Below, one piece after another: positions 24,034 through 32,436 of a DNA stretch of 64,000 bases; position 1 is the stretch's first letter; each line of letters begins with the position of its first letter. This DNA comes from a bacterium (GTDB taxonomy: Bacteria; Vulcanimicrobiota; Vulcanimicrobiia; Vulcanimicrobiales; SCRA01): assembly GCA_004298675.1 (NCBI GenBank), contig SCRI01000001.1:1-64000 (forward strand), written 5' to 3'. Position numbers and translations under genes: made by a program. The notes beneath the pieces are model-generated. The model was not told the DNA's origin, did no database searches, and saw nothing but the letters and a program-made list of their open reading frames with translations.

Positions 24034-25308
24034 TTACGCCACCGCTCCCAGCCGTTGTGCGGCGTCCCGGCCGTCCACGTCGTGGAAGAAGCGATTGCCG
24101 GTCTCGGAGACGCCGTGTGCGGCCCAGGCGTCGTACTGCTTGGCGTTGACGGGGAAGTGCACGGTTGGCCCCACGGCATCACGATAGCTGACGGCACCCG
24201 GCTGGAAGCGTGCCGACTCGCGGTCCGCGAGGACGAGGTGGTCGACGGCCTCGGCCGCGGCGGCGGCGGCGTGCCGCAGTTGGTCGGGAAGGCGTGCATC
24301 GCGGGCCAGGCTGCCGTAGAGCGCCTCGGCGGGGCGGTCGGCGTTCCACGGCAGCGTGGGGTCGTCCTCGAAGCGAGCCATACCGCGCGTCTGCATGCCG
24401 TCCTGAGCAATCGCGGCGGTCTCGCGATTGCCCGCGCTGTCGTGGGGTAGTGCGGCGATGCCGTCGTTGACCGCGCGTACCGCCTGCTCCATGGCGGCGA
24501 TCTTTCCGGGCGCGAGATCGAGCACGTTGAAGGCCGCGGCGGGATGATAGCCGGCGCCGTCCAGGTGGTAGCGGCGATCCATGACCGCATCGACGACGCC
24601 TTGCGCGAGCGCGCGCGGGTCATCGCCACCGCGCTGCACGGCTTGCGCGACCTCGCCGGAGGGAACGCCCGGCGCGATCATCGTCTCCGGGGAGGCGGCC
24701 AGATACTGAACGCCCGCGCGCGAGAGCTCCTCCGCGAAGCCGAGCGTCGACATCAGGCATTGGTTGGCCACGACGCCTTCGACGTGGCGCTGGTCGTCCG
24801 GGTGCAGTGCATTGTAGGCGGCTGTGCCGTTGGCGATCGCCTGCGCCATGGCCGGCATCGCCATCAAGGCGTGCGCGGAGTCGGCCTCCAAACCTCCGCC
24901 ATCGCCGCCGCCGTGGTCTACCAGTTCGATCCAGACGTCCTGCTGGCCGCCGCGTGCATGCGCCGTCTCCAACGTGCGCTCGACGAAGCGCGCCAACTCT
25001 TGGGGTGAGGCCATGTCGGCCGCGGCACGCGCGCTCCACTGCGCGCGACCGCCGGCGATCGTGCCGTCTTCGGTATGCAGCGCGCCGTCGTGCGAGCCCT
25101 GATGGGTCGTGTTCTCCACGACGAACGCTACCCGCCCGTCTTGCGCCGAGGCGCGCCGGGCCGAGTCGATGGTGGCCGACTGCACGCGATCCAGGTTGTT
25201 GTCGCCGTCACGGTAGATGCCGTAGACGACGTCGCGCGGTGATTTGGGGCCGCGCTCCCGAGCGATCTCGATCAACGATTCCTCCGCTGCAGATGGTGGT
25301 TGCCCCAT
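24034..25308 (-). CDS. Clostripain-family (C11) cysteine peptidase
   Basis: A 424-residue product from the ATG at 25306-25308. The frame stays open further upstream, but that part is basic, non-homologous and runs over the next gene. The catalytic histidine is H132 in IELVDHGGGDGGG and the catalytic cysteine C184 in ANQCLMSTLGFAEELS, the H/C dyad pattern of family C11 (DHGxG, CLMxxxExxxEL). VVYGIYRDGDNNLD near the N-terminus is the usual C11 start (xxYxaaDNNLe). C11 enzymes cleave after Arg or Lys and usually self-activate. There is no signal peptide and no lipobox, so it looks cytoplasmic or non-classically exported. Confidence 0.85.
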   Translation of the reverse strand: MGQPPSAAEESLIEIARERGPKSPRDVVYGIYRDGDNNLDRVQSATIDSARRASAQDGRVAFVVENTTHQGSHDGALHTEDGTIAGGRAQWSARAAADMASPQELARFVERTLETAHARGGQQDVWIELVDHGGGDGGGLEADSAHALMAMPAMAQAIANGTAAYNALHPDDQRHVEGVVANQCLMSTLGFAEELSRAGVQYLAASPETMIAPGVPSGEVAQAVQRGGDDPRALAQGVVDAVMDRRYHLDGAGYHPAAAFNVLDLAPGKIAAMEQAVRAVNDGIAALPHDSAGNRETAAIAQDGMQTRGMARFEDDPTLPWNADRPAEALYGSLARDARLPDQLRHAAAAAAEAVDHLVLADRESARFQPGAVSYRDAVGPTVHFPVNAKQYDAWAAHGVSETGNRFFHDVDGRDAAQRLGAVA

Positions 25309-25351
25309 CCATCTGCGCGGAGGAAGCCGCTTGGAAAGACCTAGGCCCGGC

Positions 25352-25543
25352 TCAGCTCTCGTCCGTGTGCTTGACCTGGTCGAGCTTCTCTTGCGCCGAG
25401 TGACGCAGCTCTTCGGCCTTCTCTTCGGCGGCATGCGCCATCTCTTGCGCCGTGTGCGTCATCTCACCGGCCTTCTTGGTGGCCTCCTCGAGCTTCTCGC
25501 CGGCTTTCCCCGCGAGTTCTTTCGCCTTGTCGATAAATGACAT
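25352..25543 (-). CDS. Small helical MT0933-like/CsbD-like protein
   Basis: A 63-residue protein from the ATG at 25541-25543 with GAGAGGG upstream. It opens MSFIDKAKELAGKAGEKLEE and continues as one long charged helix with 11-residue-type repeats (A.E.A....H.A.EK). The start resembles the MT0933-like antitoxin family (MGxxDKAKDxxxK) and LEA-like stress proteins. No partner toxin is visible. A general stress or desiccation role is as likely as an antitoxin role. It lies 43 bases upstream of the C11 peptidase on the same strand and is divergent from the phosphotransferase gene. Confidence 0.65.
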   Translation of the reverse strand: MSFIDKAKELAGKAGEKLEEATKKAGEMTHTAQEMAHAAEEKAEELRHSAQEKLDQVKHTDES

Positions 25544-25651
25544 CTCATGCCCTCTCGGAATTTGGGTGGGCGGGTTATACCCATGCCGCACGCGCCGCAA
25601 TCGCGGAGCAAGGAGGCTGCGGTGGCAGCAGGGCTAAATAGCGCTAGGTCC

Positions 25652-26698
25652 ATGGCTCACGACGATCTCACGCGGGCGCAGCCCCTCGACATCGAGCGGC
25701 CTAGCGAACTCCTGGCATACCTACGCCGCAGCGGATACATCGCCGCAGGCGAGGAGCCGCGTATCCGCGTGCTGGCCGGAGGCGTCTCGAACCGCACCGT
25801 GATGGTGGAGCGTGGGAGCGACGAAGCTTGGGTCATCAAGCAAGCGCTGGCAAAGCTGCGCGTGGCCGTGGAGTGGTTCAGCGATCCGTTGCGCATCCAT
25901 CGCGAGGCGCTTGGATTGCGCCTGCTTGCGCGCTTGGCGCCGCCGGGGAGCATCACCCCCTTCGTCTTCGAAGATCACGAGCACCACCTCTTCGCGATGG
26001 CCGCCGTGCCGCAGCCGCACGAAAACTGGAAGAGCATGCTCTTGGCCGGGCAGATCGAGCACGACCACGTGCGTCAGTTCGGGCAGCTGCTGGGAACGAT
26101 CCACCGCCGCGCGTGGGAGGAGCGTGCAGCGCTCGATCCCACGCTCGAGGATCGCGCCATCTTCGAGTCGCTGCGTCTAGAGCCGTACTATGCGTACACA
26201 GCCGGGCAGGTGGCGCCCGCGCAGGCGTTCCTCACGGGCCTAATCGCGCGCACGCGCGTGCGCCGGCTGACGCTGGTGCACGGTGACTACAGCCCGAAGA
26301 ACGTGCTCGTGCATGGCGGGCGCCTCGTGCTGCTGGATCACGAGGTCATCCACATCGGCGATCCGGCCTTCGATCTCGGCTTCAGCCTGACGCATCTGCT
26401 CAGCAAAGCGCACCATCTGCATCAGTACCGCCGCGCCTTCGCCCAGGCCGTGCAGACGTACTGGAGCAGCTACCTCGGCGCGCTGGGTGAGGCACCTTTC
26501 GCGGCGGGCCTGGAGCAGCATGCCGTTGCCAACACGCTGGGCTGTCTCTTGGCGCGGGTGGCGGGGCGCTCGCCGCTGGAGTACTTGAGCGAAGATGAAC
26601 GCGCGCGCCAGCGCGCGGCCGTGCTCGCGTTGATGGCGGAGCCGCCGGACAGCGTGAGCGCGCTGACCGAACGCTTTCTCGTGCTGATCGAGCGTTAG
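25652..26698 (+). CDS. APH/choline-kinase-family small-molecule phosphotransferase
   Basis: A 348-residue protein-kinase-like phosphotransferase. The glycine-loop area is IRVLAGGVSNRTVMVERGSD, and VIKQALAKLRV carries the ATP lysine. The catalytic loop is LTLVHGDYSPKNVLVHGGRL and the metal motif LLDHEVIHIGDPAFDLGFSL, with HxD and DxxxxxxGD as in aminoglycoside and methylthioribose kinases. The substrate is unknown. The ATG at 25652 was chosen because upstream sequence looks intergenic. It lies 16 bases before the enolase-family gene, so the two probably act on related phosphorylated compounds. Confidence 0.85.
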   Translation: MAHDDLTRAQPLDIERPSELLAYLRRSGYIAAGEEPRIRVLAGGVSNRTVMVERGSDEAWVIKQALAKLRVAVEWFSDPLRIHREALGLRLLARLAPPGSITPFVFEDHEHHLFAMAAVPQPHENWKSMLLAGQIEHDHVRQFGQLLGTIHRRAWEERAALDPTLEDRAIFESLRLEPYYAYTAGQVAPAQAFLTGLIARTRVRRLTLVHGDYSPKNVLVHGGRLVLLDHEVIHIGDPAFDLGFSLTHLLSKAHHLHQYRRAFAQAVQTYWSSYLGALGEAPFAAGLEQHAVANTLGCLLARVAGRSPLEYLSEDERARQRAAVLALMAEPPDSVSALTERFLVLIER

Positions 26699-26714
26699 GG
26701 AGAAAAGGAGAGCG

Positions 26715-27989
26715 ATGTCGACGATCGGGGCCCTGCACGCAACAGAGATCTTGGACAGTCGCGGGCGGCCGACGGTGAAGGTGAGCTGCACCCTGGCCGG
26801 CGGCGCGCACGCCGCCGTCTCGGTGCCGTCGGGCGCGTCAACCGGTCGCGCCGAGGCCCGCGAATTGCGCGACGGTGACCCCGCCCGCTACGGCGGCTTA
26901 GGCTGCCGCAAGGCCGTGGCGAACGTCGAGACGACGATTGCGACGGCGCTGCGCGGGCGCGCCTTCGCAGAGCAGCCCGCGCTCGATCGCGCGCTGCTGG
27001 AATTAGACGGAACCGCCGACAAGTCGCGGCTGGGAGCCAATGCGATGCTGGGCGTGTCGCTGGCCTTCGCGCGGGCGCAGGCATGCGAGCGCGGGCTCCC
27101 GCTGTATCGCCACTTCGCGGACCTGATCGGCACGCAGCCGTTGCACCTCCCCAGACTCACCGTCAACCTCTTCAGCGGCGGCAAGCACGCTGGCGGACAG
27201 GTTGCGATTCAAGACGTGCTGCTCGTACCCGGCGCCGCGACGATTGACGACGGGCTGGCGGCGCTCTACGCGGTCTATCAGGCGGCGGCGGCGCTGAGCG
27301 CGGAGCGCTACCATGCCCGCGCGCTGACGGCCGATGAGGGCGGCTTAGCGCCGCCGTTCGAGGATGCGCAGGCGATGCTCGCGACCGCGGTCGACGCCAT
27401 CGCGCGCGCTGGCCTGCGTCCCGGCGTCGAGATGTCGCTGGCGCTGGACGTGGCGTCGAGCCATTTCTATCGTGAGAGCCGCTACGAGCTTGACGGAAAT
27501 GCGCTGAGCGCGGGCGAGATGATCGCGCGCATCGAGGACTGGGTGAGGCGTTTTCCCATCGTCAGCGTGGAGGACGGTCTGGCGGAGGACGACTGGGAGC
27601 ACTGGCCGGAGCTGCACGGCGCGCTGCACGGACGCGCGCTGACGCTGGGCGACGATCTCTTGTGCACCAATCCCGCGCGCATTCGCCGCGCCGTCGCCGA
27701 GAACTGTGCCGATGCATTGCTGCTCAAGGTCAATCAGATCGGCACGCTCAGCGAGGCCGCCGACGCGTATGCGCTAGCACGCGCAGCGGGGTGGCGCGTC
27801 ACGGTGAGCGCGCGCAGCGGCGAGACCGAGGACGACTGGCTCGCTGATCTAGCCGTCGGTTGGAGCGCCGATCAGATCAAGGTCGGCTCGATCACGCACT
27901 CGGAGCGGCTGGCGAAGTACAACCGCCTGCTGGAGATCGAGCGCGAGACGAGGCTGCCGACCGTGGCATGGCCCAGCGTGGTGACCTAG
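26715..27989 (+). CDS. eno: Enolase-family protein with altered active-site residues
   Basis: A 424-residue protein with the full enolase fold: ATEILDSRGRPTVKVSC at the start, VPSGASTGRAEARELRDGD, LGANAMLGVSLAFARAQA, the magnesium ligands near ADEGGLAPPF, VSVEDGLAEDDW and LGDDLLCTNP, and the catalytic lysine region LLLKVNQIGTLSEA. Two usually conserved positions differ. The motif SHRSGETED reads SARSGETED, losing the substrate-contacting histidine. QEF in the segment after the GGxHA loop reads QDV, changing a catalytic-site Glu to Asp. It may be the housekeeping phosphopyruvate hydratase of this lineage or a paralogue with another substrate. A strong AAGGAG lies 4 bases before the ATG. Confidence 0.85.
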   Translation: MSTIGALHATEILDSRGRPTVKVSCTLAGGAHAAVSVPSGASTGRAEARELRDGDPARYGGLGCRKAVANVETTIATALRGRAFAEQPALDRALLELDGTADKSRLGANAMLGVSLAFARAQACERGLPLYRHFADLIGTQPLHLPRLTVNLFSGGKHAGGQVAIQDVLLVPGAATIDDGLAALYAVYQAAAALSAERYHARALTADEGGLAPPFEDAQAMLATAVDAIARAGLRPGVEMSLALDVASSHFYRESRYELDGNALSAGEMIARIEDWVRRFPIVSVEDGLAEDDWEHWPELHGALHGRALTLGDDLLCTNPARIRRAVAENCADALLLKVNQIGTLSEAADAYALARAAGWRVTVSARSGETEDDWLADLAVGWSADQIKVGSITHSERLAKYNRLLEIERETRLPTVAWPSVVT

Positions 27990-27994
27990 CGGCG

Positions 27995-28843
27995 TTACAT
28001 CGCGTCGCGCAGGCCGTCGCCCACGAGATTGAAGCCGAGCACCGTGATGAAGACCATGAAGCCGGGGAAGATCGCCAGCCACGGCATGCTCACGATGAAG
28101 GTCTGGGCGTTGGTGAGCATGTTGCCCCAGCTCGGGATCGGCGGCTGAACTCCAAAGCCGAGAAAACTCATCACCGCTTCGGTGACGATGGCCTGACCCA
28201 TGAGGATCGTACCTGCCACGATCAGCGGTGCGATAGCGTTAGGCGTGATCGTGCGCAGCAGGATGCGCCAGGACGGGCTGCCGATGGCATGCGCCGCTTC
28301 GACGTATTCGCGCGGTTTGATGCTCAAGACCTGACTGCGCATCAGGCGCGCCGGCACCATCCAGTTGGAAAGCCCGATGATGAACGCGATGGAGAGCACG
28401 CCCGGCGGAAAGACCACCGAGAGCAGCAGCAGCAGGAACAGCGAGGGTATCGAGAGCGCCACGTCCACCACACGCATGAGGGCGAAGTCGGTGGCGCCGC
28501 CCAGCCACCCGGAAATCGCACCCACCGTACCGCCGATGCCGATGCCAACCACCATCGAGAGAAATCCGACCAGGATAGAGATGCGTCCACCGTAGAGGAT
28601 ACGCGTTAACTCGTCGCGGCCAAGGTCGTCGGCGCCCATGAGGTGATGGAGACTCGGGCCCTTGCCAAACGCCAGGAAGTCGATGGTGGTGGGGTTCTTG
28701 GCCCAAAGCACGGGCCCGGCAATGCAGAGCACGCTGACGACGATGAGGATGAGGGTGCCGATCAGGGCGTTGCGGTGATGAAGGTAGCGGTACCAGAACG
28801 TGCGGCGCTCCTGCAGGGCGTTGTCGGTCATCGCGATCTCCAT
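27995..28843 (-). CDS. Peptide/nickel-type ABC transporter permease (DppC/OppC-like)
   Basis: A 282-residue inner-membrane permease. An N-terminal hydrophilic arm with RRTFWYRYLHHRNALIG is followed by a first helix. HLMGADDLGRDELTRILYGG is the conserved DppC/OppC segment, and five more helices include the EAA loop EAAHAIGSPSWRILLRTITP that docks the ATPase. It pairs with the DppB-like gene just upstream, whose stop overlaps this start (ATGA). No ATPase gene lies in the cluster. The C-terminus converges on the enolase gene with 5 bases between. Confidence 0.92.
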   Translation of the reverse strand: MEIAMTDNALQERRTFWYRYLHHRNALIGTLILIVVSVLCIAGPVLWAKNPTTIDFLAFGKGPSLHHLMGADDLGRDELTRILYGGRISILVGFLSMVVGIGIGGTVGAISGWLGGATDFALMRVVDVALSIPSLFLLLLLSVVFPPGVLSIAFIIGLSNWMVPARLMRSQVLSIKPREYVEAAHAIGSPSWRILLRTITPNAIAPLIVAGTILMGQAIVTEAVMSFLGFGVQPPIPSWGNMLTNAQTFIVSMPWLAIFPGFMVFITVLGFNLVGDGLRDAM

Positions 28844-29796
28844 CAGTTGTACTTGATCCGCGGATCGAGCACGGCGTACAGGACGTCCGCCAAGATATTC
28901 AGGAGAATGACGAGGATGGAGACCAGGACCGCGATGCCGACGACGACCGGATAGTTGCCCTCGCGCAGCGAGTCGTAGAAGAGCCGCCCCATGCCCGGCC
29001 AGGCGAAGACGGTCTCGGTGACCAGCGCGCCGGAGAGCAGATAGGCGGCGTCGAGCGTCAGCACGGTGACCACCGGAATCAACGCATTGCGCAGCGCGTG
29101 CTTGAGGACCACCTCCCCTTCGCTCAGCCCCTTGGCGCGGGCCGTGCGGATGTAGTCCTGACCGATGACCTCCAGCATGCTCGCGCGCACGTAGCGGCTC
29201 TCCTGGGCCAGCGTGAAGGCCGCGAGGACGAACATCGGGAGGATGAGGTGGCGCAGGTTGTCGACGATCGAGAACGGCTGGCCGGCGGTGGCCATTCCCG
29301 CCGTCGGCAGCCAGTGCAGTTGCGCGCCGAAGAGCATGATGACCAGGATGCCGAGCCAGAAGATCGGCATCGACATGCCGGCATACGAGAGCACCGTGAC
29401 GACGTAGTCGAAGAGCGAGTCGCGCCGCAACGCGGAGAGGATGCCGAACGCAAACGCAAGCGCGACGGAGAGGGCGAACGAGAAGCCCATCAGCTCCAGC
29501 GTGGCGGGGATGCGATCACCGATCACCGCGAGCACAGGGCGGCCGTCGCCGAAGGAGTTGCCGAAGTCTCCGCGCACCGCCTTGCCGAGCCACTCCACGT
29601 ACTGCACGTAGACCGGCTTGTCCAACCCGAGCTGCACGGTCAGATGCTGGAGTTGCTCCGGCGTCACCGATGCCGTGTTCAAGTACATCGCCAGCGGTCC
29701 GCCTGGAAGGTGGTGCGCCAGAAAGAAGATCACGATCGTGATGCCAAACACCAGGGGGATGCTGAGCAGCAGCCGCCTGATGACGTACGTCCCCAT
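28843..29796 (-). CDS. Peptide/nickel-type ABC transporter permease (DppB/OppB-like)
   Basis: A 317-residue permease from the ATG at 29794-29796 with GAGAG upstream. MGTYVIRRLLLSIPLVFGIT at the N-terminus and VYVQYVEWLGKAVRGDFGNS are DppB signatures. The EAA loop is YIRTARAKGLSEGEVVLKHA, ending ALRNALIPVVTV. Six helices fit the family. It should form the translocation pore with the DppC-like partner and receive oligopeptides or similar solutes from the binding protein encoded upstream. Confidence 0.93.
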   Translation of the reverse strand: MGTYVIRRLLLSIPLVFGITIVIFFLAHHLPGGPLAMYLNTASVTPEQLQHLTVQLGLDKPVYVQYVEWLGKAVRGDFGNSFGDGRPVLAVIGDRIPATLELMGFSFALSVALAFAFGILSALRRDSLFDYVVTVLSYAGMSMPIFWLGILVIMLFGAQLHWLPTAGMATAGQPFSIVDNLRHLILPMFVLAAFTLAQESRYVRASMLEVIGQDYIRTARAKGLSEGEVVLKHALRNALIPVVTVLTLDAAYLLSGALVTETVFAWPGMGRLFYDSLREGNYPVVVGIAVLVSILVILLNILADVLYAVLDPRIKYN

Positions 29797-29830
29797 GCTC
29801 TCTCCTCGTACGAGCGGGCCGGCGATACGA

Positions 29831-29860
29831 TAGGAGGGTGCCCGTGCGGGCACCCTCCTA
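29831..29860 (-). terminator. Perfect 14-bp hairpin between binding-protein and permease genes
   Basis: A 30-base perfect palindrome with two central bases: arms TAGGAGGGTGCCCG and CGGGCACCCTCCTA. It sits just after the binding-protein stop and before the permease start, and has no U-run. Such intercistronic hairpins often protect the upstream message so that more binding protein than permease is made. An attenuating terminator is the other option. Confidence 0.65.
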
Positions 29861-29874
29861 GCATTGCCGTGAGA

Positions 29875-31512
29875 CTACTTGCCGATGAACCAGTCGGTGA
29901 CGTCCCAGGTCGGCTGGACGTATCCGTTTGGCGAGAAGCCCTCGAGATGGCTGGTCGCGAGAATGCCCTTGGGCGAGTAGTAGAAGAGGCTAGGCATCTC
30001 CTCGTGCTCGATGGCGCTGATCTTGTTGAAGATGGCCTTGCGCTCGGAGCGATCGGTTGCGGCTTCTTCCTGCTGCAGCAACGGATCGATGCGCTTGTCG
30101 CACCATGACCCGTAGTTGGAGCCATGCGGCGGAATCGCGTTGCACGAATCGGCGCGGTAGATGCGCAGATCCGGATCCGGTCCTCCGGTGGCTTCGTACT
30201 CGGCGATCTGGAACTGCCCGTGGAAGAGGATGTTGCCGAAGAAGATATTGGCCGGGTAGTTGTGGATGTCGATCTTCACCCCGACCTGGCCGAGCTGTTG
30301 CTGGATGATCTGCTCGGTCTCCTCACGCCATGGGTTGCCGGCGGTGGTCGAGTAGGTGAGCACGAGCTGCTTGCCGTCCTTCACGCGCACGCCGCCAGGG
30401 CCCATCTTCCAACCGGCCGCATCCAACAGCGCTCCGGCCTTTTTGGGATCGTAGGGATAGGGCTTGATCGCCGCGTCGAAGCTCCAATACATGGGAATCT
30501 GCGAGTCGGCCGTGGGCGTGGCCTTACCCTGCCAGACGTGATCGACGATGGCTTGGCGGTCGATGCCGTACTCCAAGGCCTCGCGCACGCGCTTGTCCTG
30601 CAGCACGGGATCCTTGAAGTTGAGCTGGCCCCACTCCCACGCCGACTGCTCGTAGAAGTGCAGCTTGACCGCGGGATTGCTCGACAGCGTCGAGACTTGC
30701 TGGATCGGCACGAAGGTGTAGAGGTTCACGCTCCCAGCCTGAATGCTGGAGAGGATCGTGTTCTGATCCGGCATGATCTGAAAGACGATCTTCTTGAGCT
30801 TGGGCTGCTTGCCGTAGTAGTGCGGGTTGGCTACGACGGTGATCGCCGCACCGTGCTTCCACGACTCGAACATGTAGGGGCCGAGAGCGGCGCTGGGCGC
30901 GTAGTTGAAGGGCGCCTTGTTGACGTCGGTCGAGGCGACTTTGTCGAAGACGTGCGCCGGGATGATGCCCATCTGCACGGCCGACCAACAGGTGGTCAAG
31001 AACGGCGCGTACGGGCGCTTCAAGGTGAAGCGGATGGTCTGCGGGTCGAGGACGTCGGCCTTGGACACTTGGTTGAAGCCGGCCGTCGTTAAGGCGTTGA
31101 CATGAGGATCGACCAGCAACTCGTAGGTCTTGAGCACGTCTTGCGCGGTGAAGGGCTGCCCGTCCGACCATTCGACGTGCGGGCGCAAGTGGAAGGTGTA
31201 GGTCAGGCCGTCCTTCGAGATGCCGCCGTTTTGAACGGTCGGCACCACGGCGGCGAGGTCCGGCGTGAGCTTACCGTCGGGCTGCACGCCGAACAGGTTG
31301 GGAAACATCGTCAGATCGACCATCGTTGCGAAGTCCATCTGCGGCCCCAGAATCGGGTTGAGGCTGGTGGGCTCTTCGTACATCGCGACGACGGCGGTGT
31401 CCGAGCCCGGCGTGCTCTGGGCTGCGGCGGATGCGATCGGACCCGACCCGAGCGTGGCGAAGAGCAGCGTCAGCACACCGGCTGCCGCTTTCGCGGTTAT
31501 GTTCGCACTCAT
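29875..31512 (-). CDS. Peptide-type ABC transporter substrate-binding protein (SBP_bac_5)
   Basis: A 545-residue periplasmic binding protein. An N-terminal signal peptide ends near SGPIASAAAQS. VVAMYEEPTSLNPILGPQMD is the family opening. LRPHVEWSDGQPFTAQDVLK and VREALEYGIDRQAIVDHVWQ are the conserved SBP_bac_5 motifs. It would collect an oligopeptide or similar solute for the two permeases downstream. AAGGAG lies about 13 bases before the ATG. There is no lipobox, so it is a soluble periplasmic protein unless another anchor exists. Confidence 0.92.
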   Translation of the reverse strand: MSANITAKAAAGVLTLLFATLGSGPIASAAAQSTPGSDTAVVAMYEEPTSLNPILGPQMDFATMVDLTMFPNLFGVQPDGKLTPDLAAVVPTVQNGGISKDGLTYTFHLRPHVEWSDGQPFTAQDVLKTYELLVDPHVNALTTAGFNQVSKADVLDPQTIRFTLKRPYAPFLTTCWSAVQMGIIPAHVFDKVASTDVNKAPFNYAPSAALGPYMFESWKHGAAITVVANPHYYGKQPKLKKIVFQIMPDQNTILSSIQAGSVNLYTFVPIQQVSTLSSNPAVKLHFYEQSAWEWGQLNFKDPVLQDKRVREALEYGIDRQAIVDHVWQGKATPTADSQIPMYWSFDAAIKPYPYDPKKAGALLDAAGWKMGPGGVRVKDGKQLVLTYSTTAGNPWREETEQIIQQQLGQVGVKIDIHNYPANIFFGNILFHGQFQIAEYEATGGPDPDLRIYRADSCNAIPPHGSNYGSWCDKRIDPLLQQEEAATDRSERKAIFNKISAIEHEEMPSLFYYSPKGILATSHLEGFSPNGYVQPTWDVTDWFIGK

Positions 31513-31548
31513 GATGTCGTGGGTCTCCTTGCGGCAAATACGTAGGGT

Positions 31549-31596
31549 AGGAGGCGTTTGAACGCATGAACGGGGGCCTCCTCCCGCGTCAAACGC
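31549..31596. other. Two interleaved inverted repeats (pseudoknot-like arrangement)
   Basis: In the divergent intergenic space, AGGAGGC (31549-31555) pairs with GCCTCCT (31576-31582), and GCGTTTGA (31554-31561) pairs with TCAAACGC (31589-31596). The order is A-B-A'-B', which in RNA is an H-type pseudoknot and in DNA could be overlapping operators. The arms share two bases, so both stems cannot be fully formed together. No known riboswitch is recognised. Confidence 0.35.
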
Positions 31597-31691
31597 GCTC
31601 TGGTCTGGGCGAAACCACTGAGGCCACGCCGCATGTTTGGAGTGTAGAGGCGGAGTTCGTCTCTACGTTTCTTCATCTAAGGACAAACATC

Positions 31692-32327
31692 ATGATCAAG
31701 TTCTCGAAATATGCGCTCTCGATGGGCGCCGCACTGGCAACGCTGGCGCTGGCCGCACCGTCGTTCGGAGCGACGGCGCACGCGCGCTTTAGCGACGTGC
31801 CGGCGTCGAATGCCGCCCACGCCAGCTCGTTTACCGGGGCTCCGGACCTCCCGTTGACGCTGGCGCTGGTTGAGGCCGGCAATGGCCCCAAGGCGTTCAA
31901 GAGCGGCACGCTCGTCGGCGTCTTGGGGGGCGATCAAACCAAGGCCGAGGTAGCCAAGCTCACGAAGCAGTTCGGGTCTTCGAACGTGCAGTCGTTCTTG
32001 ACGGTCTTCGATTTCGCCGTGGACGATTCGCTCAAGATCGTCACCGCGAAGCACGTCGCGCTGCCCGCGCAGCCCGAGCCCGCGCCCACCGATGGTAAGG
32101 CGCTGGCGGTGGCTCTCTTCAAGGGCGGCGAGCTGCCCAGCGGGAGTTTCAATGTCGAGTATCTCTTCGACCGGCTGCTGACGCATCCGATCCACGTCGA
32201 AGTGATGGATGACGTCGATGCGAAGTACGGCCCGAAGGCCGATGCGAACTTCCACGTCATTCTGCAGCAGGCGATGGTGGATCTGGGCGCGCTCTATCAC
32301 GGCGGCGCCGCGGCGGCCGCTAAGTAG
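31692..32327 (+). CDS. Secreted protein of unknown function
   Basis: A 211-residue protein from the ATG at 31692 with AAGGA upstream. The N-terminus MIKFSKYALSMGAALATLAL then AAPSFGATAHA is a clear Sec signal peptide. The mature part has a charged middle (DQTKAEVAKLTKQFGSSNVQ), a beta-like stretch (FLTVFDFAVDDSLKIVTAKH), a proline-rich linker (LPAQPEPAPT) and a helical end (DANFHVILQQAMVDLGALYH). I do not recognise a family. It lies upstream of apt but with its own signals, and divergent from the peptide transporter. Confidence 0.75.
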   Translation: MIKFSKYALSMGAALATLALAAPSFGATAHARFSDVPASNAAHASSFTGAPDLPLTLALVEAGNGPKAFKSGTLVGVLGGDQTKAEVAKLTKQFGSSNVQSFLTVFDFAVDDSLKIVTAKHVALPAQPEPAPTDGKALAVALFKGGELPSGSFNVEYLFDRLLTHPIHVEVMDDVDAKYGPKADANFHVILQQAMVDLGALYHGGAAAAAK

Positions 32328-32436
32328 GCATCACGGTAACGGCGGAACCGTGCCCGTTGGCGCGACTCCGCCGTCGCCTTCCGGCGTATCTGGACGCAGA
32401 GGGGCCGCTTTGCCCCGGCCCGAAGCCACCCTCTCC

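Noticed and set aside
25309-25434. N-terminal extension of the C11 peptidase gene
   Set aside because: The extra 42 codons are Arg/Ser-rich, overlap the small helical protein gene and lack homology; the ATG at 25308 gives a standard C11 start.
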